Assembly (NCBI GenBank): GCA_029945375.1
Contig: CM057060.1
Span: forward strand, 2,790,001-2,854,000
DNA: 64,000 bases
Direction: 5' to 3'
From: Agaricus subrufescens
Taxonomy: Eukaryota > Basidiomycota > Agaricomycetes > Agaricales > Agaricaceae
Positions 58,770 to 64,000 of the stretch are shown here, one piece after another. The position numbers and the translations under genes are program-made. The notes below the pieces were generated by a model, which ran no database searches, was not told where the DNA came from, and saw only the letters and a program-made list of their open reading frames with translations. Position 1 is the stretch's first letter; each line of letters starts with the position of its first letter.

Positions 58770-59696
58770 TAGAAGATCTATACCTCTTTCTCCTAGAAAT
58801 CTACCTGCTTACACGAACTCGTTATCGTATCTGTCCTTTGGTGGGATTTTCATGTTCTCTTGCACTTGCTCGATGGTGGAATTCAATAGATACGCTTCGG
58901 TGAACTGTTTGAACACAATCAGGCAGAGAAACAAGGTGTGCCCGAACAGAAACGTGTGCGATCATGACGTATGTCCCGTCCACCTGCCGACGAGATGTGT
59001 TTGTGTAGAGCATGAGGGACTGATGTATTAATCTCAGGTGGTTTTGATAGACGTGTGAAACACATATTCATCTTCTGATGAACATATTCCAGATACGTTG
59101 ATGGATGTCTGCCTCAATAGATAGTGGACGACTTCCCACAGCGTCTGGAAACACAGAATTTTTTCTAAATCTTATTTCATTTGAAACTCCGCCCGTCTAT
59201 ACTCAGGATATTAAACCGTAGGCCGTCTAGAATAAATCAAGGCCAATAAACATAGGCAGGGATATAGACTGTGATTATGAAATAGGATGGATAGTGCTTG
59301 CGTTCAGAACGGTTGATGCACGCACTTCTGCTCATTATGAGATGTCTGAAGATGATATTTCCTCTACGTATAAATGGCTGAACGACGACAGTGGTTGCAG
59401 CTACCGTTTACAGTTCACCCTTGGACTCGGGCTCTTTCGGTCACTCCTCACTCGAGCCACAGGCATCTGAGAGCACCTCATTCTGAGCAATGATGCACAC
59501 TCAATCCGTAGCATTTTTCAATGATAGTGCACTCAAGTTTCGTTGTTCAAAAGCACATACGCCTGAGCTGTGGAATACTGAAGCCATGATCGATTGCTGA
59601 AGCAGTGTCTCACGATATTGACCCGAAAATTGGAGATAGAATCTTACTCGTGACGTCCATAACTCCTTTAATGCATAAAGTGAGGTAATATTCGAG
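58770..59696. other. Intergenic region without supported gene
   Basis: About 930 bp downstream of the P450 pair. Short frames only, no domain. Confidence 0.45.
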
Positions 59697-59741
59697 GACT
59701 GCAATCTGGAAGAGCCCCCCCCCCTCTTCCAGATTGCAGTC
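59697..59741. repeat. Perfect 18-bp inverted repeat with a C9 loop
   Basis: The arm GACTGCAATCTGGAAGAG (59697-59714) is followed by nine C bases and then its exact complement (59724-59741). The palindrome could form a strong hairpin or cruciform. No gene lies next to it that would make it a simple terminator. Confidence 0.85.
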
Positions 59742-60025
59742 TGGAAAGACGTGAATTTAAAGATCCACTTTTGCCAAACACCGATTTAGTCAACGGCACG
59801 TCCGGCAATCAGCTGGGACACAATCTGGAAAATATTTCTATTTTTCCAGACGCTACGGCATCAGCAAAACGGCTCAAAAAATGTAAGGCTTTAGAATTCA
59901 ACGGCAACGTGTAAAGTATACCACCATGTCTAAAGTTTCAACCAAGGTGAAAACTAAAATTGAAACGTGCTGAATATATTGTATATAATGTATGCTTCCT
60001 GAACAATGGCGAAGAATGGAGAGCT

Positions 60026-60250
60026 TACAATCTTTTTTGAGATTACAATCTTTGCTTGAGATTACAATCTTATAGTGCCGAGGACAGCAAAATTTATTAC
60101 CTAATACAGCTATATATGGCAACATGAGCAAACAGGCAGAACCTATATATGGGCTGTTCAACCTGTTGGCACCACCGGGAATCGAACGCCAGACCTCCTG
60201 GGAGCAAGATTGCGCAGCAAGCCACTTAAACACCTGAGCCACAGTACCGA
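60026..60250 (-). mobile_element. tRNA-derived SINE-like element
   Basis: The minus-strand stretch 60248-60168 resembles a class II tRNA. A seven-pair acceptor stem forms GGTACTG/TGGTGCC (with G-T pairs). An A-box-like TGGCTCAGGTGTTTAAGTGG, a variable-arm hairpin CTCCCAGGAG and a B-box-like GCGTTCGATTCCCG are present. The anticodon stem does not fold and the T stem has a mismatch, so it is not a working tRNA. Downstream on the same strand are an AT-rich body and short tail repeats of AAGATTGTAATCTCAA. A tRNA-type head with a short-repeat tail is SINE-like. The ends are approximate. Confidence 0.5.
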
Positions 60251-60427
60251 CTTACTCACTTGGTACATACGTCAAATATATACACAAATTTGAAAACTCA
60301 AAAATTTTTATAAGTCCCTCAGCCACTGCTATGCACCATCGACACTGCCCTCGTATAATGTTAGATTCATATACAATTTAATTTTAGTGTTGGAGTCATG
60401 CTTGTAATCCCACATTAAAGATTGAAG

Positions 60428-60580
60428 CATGGATGTATTCTTTGAAAAAGATTGTAATCTTAGACCAATAAATTGTGACATGATTGTATGCTTTGAAAAA
60501 GATTGTAATCTTAAACAAATAAAATGTACCATGATTGTATTCTTTTATTTAGATTGTAAGGTCTTAAAAAGCTTGTATTG
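60428..60580. repeat. 51-bp tandem repeat, nearly three copies
   Basis: Units start at 60428, 60479 and 60530, exactly 51 bp apart, each with CATG(G)ATTGTAT followed by a CTTTGAAAAAGATTGTAATCTT-like core (the third is more diverged). The core word AAGATTGTAATCTT also occurs in the tail of the SINE-like element at 60026-60073. Confidence 0.8.
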
Positions 60581-61275
60581 TCCATTCATTTCACTTTACC
60601 AGAATGTAAGCATTCACATTTTCTTTATTTGTTATACAATGTTTGTTTATGATGTAAGGTCTACAATATTTGAGCCGATTTGCTGATGGGGAAGTTGTCC
60701 AGTGATGGACACTGACCTCTCGCTTCGAAGTCCAAAATCAAAAACGGGTCTATATTCCCAGAATAATCATCGGAACTTGTTTTGCCAAGTCAAATATTTC
60801 ATGCGAAATCCGAGCCCGGTAACGATTTTCGACGTCAATCACTAACTCCGCCGTACGTAACTTCTGATTTTGTTGGCCAAACAAAGCGAAAGGCCAGAGC
60901 ATCTGATCACTTGCTCTTGTCTATTGGCCGAACGACCACATGGATCCTTGAAAGCCTGGAAGTCATCTGCAGCGTGTAGCAAGAGAACCCGTCCTTTTGA
61001 ATGTTTCCTTCTCTTCAGGAACACATGGTCTAGGACTTGGCATTAATATCGCATGCATCACGTTCAATGAAAGTAATCAAACACAGATCAATGACATTCA
61101 AATCTCTTAGCGACCTATTTGGCTTGTCTTTATCTCCTTGGCTCAGCTTTGCATTACCGAACAGAGAAATAATGGTTACCGAGTGCGAATAAAAGGCCCA
61201 TGCCCGACTGTTGGTTGGAAGGCTGCCTTCCGTTTACCTTCCTTCTCTGCGTTACTGCCGTCCGGCTTGTTCACA
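60581..61275. other. Spacer and lipase promoter
   Basis: About 700 bp. No gene is supported. The part next to 61276 should carry the lipase promoter and leader. Confidence 0.45.
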
Positions 61276-62539
61276 ATGATCGCTACTCGTCTGATCACAC
61301 TTTTACTTGCCTGTGCGACATCTATAGTCCTTGTCGGCGCCGCACCTGTCCAAGATAACGTCGACGGTGCGATATCGCCAAACTTTACCAGTCTCGAAAA
61401 GCGGGCCACAGTCCTCTTGACTGCCGCACAAGTTGCCTCCTTCAAGCCTTATACTAATTTTGCCGCTGTTGGTGGATGTCCTCCCGCTACTGTTATGGCG
61501 TGGAATTGTGGTATGTCTGATAACAAAATTAAAGCCACCCACAAAAATACTCAAGGACATTCGCCCTCAACAGCCAAATGTAAGGCCAATCCTACGTTTA
61601 CACCAGTTGCTGCTGGTGGAAACGGTGATTCTGTACAGTTCTGGTACGTTGGTTATGATGCGAACCTTGCAAGTGTTGTCGTCGGTTTCCAAGGAACTGA
61701 CGCGGAAAAGATGTGCGTAATTGAGATCATCGCGCCCTTCTATGTCGTGATTAAGAATGCTTATAGTTTACCCATACTCACCGACGCCGATTTCTTCCTC
61801 ACATCTCTCGATTCCGGTCTTTTCCCGGGCCTGAGCGGTGATATCAAAACTCATAACGGATTCAATGATGCTCAAATGAGGTGAATAGCCCTTGTTCTAT
61901 GGAAAGATTGTCTTTCCATGACGCTCATGGTGAACACAGGTCAGCTTCTGATGTACTCTCGGCCGTGAATACTGCCATGTCCCGGTTTGGTGCTACACGT
62001 GTTACCGTTACCGGCCATTCCCTCGGTGAGCTCTTCTATCCTCCTATACCATAAAAAGGTGAACTGAAATCCATGTATAGGCGGTGCCATTGCCGTAATC
62101 TCTGCCGTCCATCTTAAGCTCCATTTGCCCTCGACTACAACATTTAAAGTAGTCACATACGGCTGTCCTCGCGTTGGCAACCAACAATTTGTCGATTACT
62201 TCAACTCACGTTTCCGCAATGCCAACTCTCGCATTGACAATCAGTAAGTCATCATTTTTCTTTTCTAGCTATCTCCTTCAGGGGTAAAGAAGGTGCTAGA
62301 ATCTAATATATCATTGTATTTTTAGGGATGACATCGTGCCAATCGTTCCTGGTCGTTTCTTGGGCTTTGCCCATGTTGAAGGAGAAATTCATATATTGAA
62401 TAACCTTAATTGGGTCTCTTGCCCCGGTCAAGATAATACCGACGCAGATTGCACTATCGGATATGTCCCTAATATCTTTTCTGGTGAAACTAGTGACCAT
62501 AGTGGTCCTTATGACGGTATCTCGATGGGTTGTTCATGA
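61276..62539 (+). CDS. Secreted class 3 lipase
   Basis: Alpha/beta-hydrolase that cleaves acylglycerols or related esters outside the cell. Six exons, 61276-61510, 61574-61712, 61767-61880, 61940-62025, 62081-62243 and 62326-62539, give 316 residues. Signal peptide: the first about 22 residues (ITLLLACATSIVLVGAAP), with a possible Lys-Arg processing site in SLEKRA. The catalytic triad is readable: Ser190 in GHSLGGAIAV, Asp248 in NQDDIVP and His304 in SDHSGPYDG. Substrate-side text includes VVVGFQGTD (oxyanion region), THNGFNDAQ and VVTYGCPRVGNQQF. Paired cysteines suggest disulphides. Feruloyl esterases share this fold, so the exact ester is uncertain. The start was chosen at the Met that begins the signal peptide. 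Confidence 0.92.
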
Positions 62540-62806
62540 TACCTTGATAGGGTAAAAGAAAATCATCATTGTAATCTATGAATATCACACGTCACTGATG
62601 CTTCTGAGACTGGAAACATACGGAAGCCAAACGTGTGTTATCAGACTACTGTTCTGTGACGACTCTCAATGGAAACTCCATGCTCAGAATTCTCAGAATC
62701 GACCAGCCGTAACCAGTTCATGAGTCATAAACTGTGATATTGATCTCTTGATTGAGAGTAGTAACCTACACGTGACTTGGCGCGTATATAATTTTAGGTG
62801 GCATTA

Positions 62807-63462
62807 ATGTCAATTCGTAAAATGACACCAGCGTTCCCACTTAATCCCGAGAAAGCCTGGTTCAGTGGCTATCGCATCCCATACGAAACGTTTTGTCAAT
62901 GGGTCGTCACCCTTCCACAACCTGCGTCGGCTCCCCCGCACGAGCCTGGCAATCATCGTCGCCTCTATTATTTTTCATTCTGGCTTGACTGGACTAATAC
63001 CCTTCCCATCGACTCTAAATGGATGGTACCGAGAATCAGATGTAAGTTTAAATCGTCCTCTCCCGCCACTTTCTTCTCATTTTTGTTGCAATTGAAACCG
63101 ATGCTGACGAAGAAACTACTTTGACGGTCTTCTTTCCTCTCCGATGGGTGGACTTTACTAGTAAAAACCAGGTTGTGCCTGGTGCTTCGAAATATAACCC
63201 AAGGATTTGTCAAGAAAAGGAGAGCGATAAGGCCAAACTTGAAACCTTCCTGCAGCTCCTAAATCAACAGAACACGCCCTTGGACAGAGATAAAGTCCAG
63301 TTTGGTTGGCAGAAGGAAGTGCACCCGAGGGATGAATGGAGATCCGTACGTTTCGCACTCCTTCTCCTTTTCCTCGCGACCACTCACGATATGAGCTTAG
63401 TTTTGAATTTGCGTTTTTGAACTGCCTATAAGGTGACAGCGCCTTATTCGCTTTACTTCTGA
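62807..63462 (+). pseudogene. Small unrecognised gene with a broken splice acceptor
   Basis: Three exons fit: 62807-63041, 63092-63345 and 63433-63462, 172 residues if joined. The first reads MSIRKMTPAFPLNPEKAWFS and SGYRIPYETFCQWVV. The second reads ETDADEETTLTVFFPLRWVDF (listed as overlapping parts ETDADEETTLTV and VFFPLRWVDF), then KVQFGWQKEVHPRDEWRS. The last reads VTAPYSLYF. Introns 1 and 2 have good donors (GTAAGT, GTACGT). Phase demands that exon 2 start at 63092, where the preceding bases are TTTTTGTTGCAA instead of an expected ...GCAG: the acceptor AG has become AA at 63091. The intron holds no other usable AG before the conserved frame. The gene is therefore probably disabled, or there is a sequence error. 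I do not recognise the family. Confidence 0.5.
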
Positions 63463-64000
63463 GTAATCAAGGAATGTTCCTCGTATTTCGAAGCTTGAAA
63501 CTGTATTAGCTGTGAACAGCATGAATATCAGGTCTAATTGAAGTATCTACACGCTTTGAGTGTTTTGTGACTCCAATTCTGTAGATCTGATCCCATCTCA
63601 TCCGGCCTCTTGTGAGAACAGCGCAAAGACCAAACTTCGGGATAGTAAGCTGCAGTGTCATATAGCTATGGATGTCCTCAACAGCCTGGACGGTCAGTTG
63701 AGTATTATTGAGTGAGGGAAGGATAGGTTGATTCATTCAAATGTTCCCTTCAAGTTGTGGTGCGCCGTATCGTAACTCATTGGTCTACGGAGCAACAAAA
63801 AGAAAGACGACTAACATTGTTGGAATAAGATGGTCCGGTTGGATGCAGGGCTGGGAAACAGAGCGCGTTACCGCAAAACCTCTCCTCTAAGTTGTAGATT
63901 TCCTTGAATCATATGAGATTGTTTAGTCTACGGAGACCAGGTGATATCCAAAGGCTCTATAAAGGCTCGGCTACGAAAGTCTTAGTTGGCGTCCTCGATG
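63463..64000. other. Right edge of window, nothing supported
   Basis: About 540 bp with short frames only. No domain, repeat or RNA gene seen. Confidence 0.5.

Noticed and set aside
60168..60248. Functional tRNA-Leu or tRNA-Ser gene
   Set aside because: The acceptor stem and variable arm look right, but the anticodon arm cannot fold and the T stem is mismatched, so I list it as SINE-like.

Overview
This window is nuclear DNA of a filamentous basidiomycete, most likely an Agaricomycete. The genes are split by many short introns (about 45-75 bp, GT...AG) that leave clean reading frames when removed. The gene content fits: a fungal translation elongation factor 3, expanded F-box and NACHT families, tandem cytochrome P450s, a fungal M50B-like peptidase, a PL14-like secreted protein, a Plavaka-type transposase and a DUF6532 gene. 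I rebuilt gene models by hand from intron signals, codon phase and remembered family motifs. No database search was possible.

Region 1 (1-24.3 kb) is dense and conserved: the 3' end of an unknown gene, the polyadenylation factor Pfs2, the vacuolar H+-ATPase subunit a, elongation factor EF-3, a LACTB2-type metallo-beta-lactamase-fold protein, an F-box protein, the spliceosome factor Cwc22, a second F-box protein, an M50B-like membrane peptidase and a Rab11/Ypt3-type GTPase. Region 2 (24.3-38 kb) is sparser: a PL14-like secreted protein, two convergent methyltransferase copies (one lacking its 5' exon) and the translesion polymerase scaffold REV1.

Region 3 (38.2-48.3 kb) is a transposon patch. 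A Plavaka-type transposase and an intact nine-exon DUF6532 gene diverge from one short spacer. They lie between imperfect inverted repeats that are themselves flanked by a 9-bp direct repeat. To the right are an about 80-bp diverged copy of the REV1 ubiquitin-binding-motif exon, a truncated inverted LTR, gag-like remnants of a Ty1/copia element, two about 1.24-kb direct repeats that look like LTRs, and a textbook 645-bp solo LTR (TG...CA, 5-bp target duplication) inside one of those repeats.

Region 4 (48.3-64 kb) is accessory: a NACHT NTPase gene with an unclear 3' end, a weak DUF6699-like remnant, two tandem P450 genes with matching 14-exon structures, a tRNA-derived SINE-like repeat and satellite-like repeats, a secreted class 3 lipase, and a small gene whose second exon has lost its acceptor AG.

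The genes do not form one pathway. Left-hand genes serve mRNA processing, translation, vacuolar acidification and membrane traffic. REV1 serves damage tolerance. The right-hand genes suggest secretion, oxidation and non-self-recognition roles typical of variable basidiomycete regions. The most unusual items are the paired Plavaka/DUF6532 element, the displaced REV1 exon fragment beside it, and a 5-nt microexon in the Rab11 gene.
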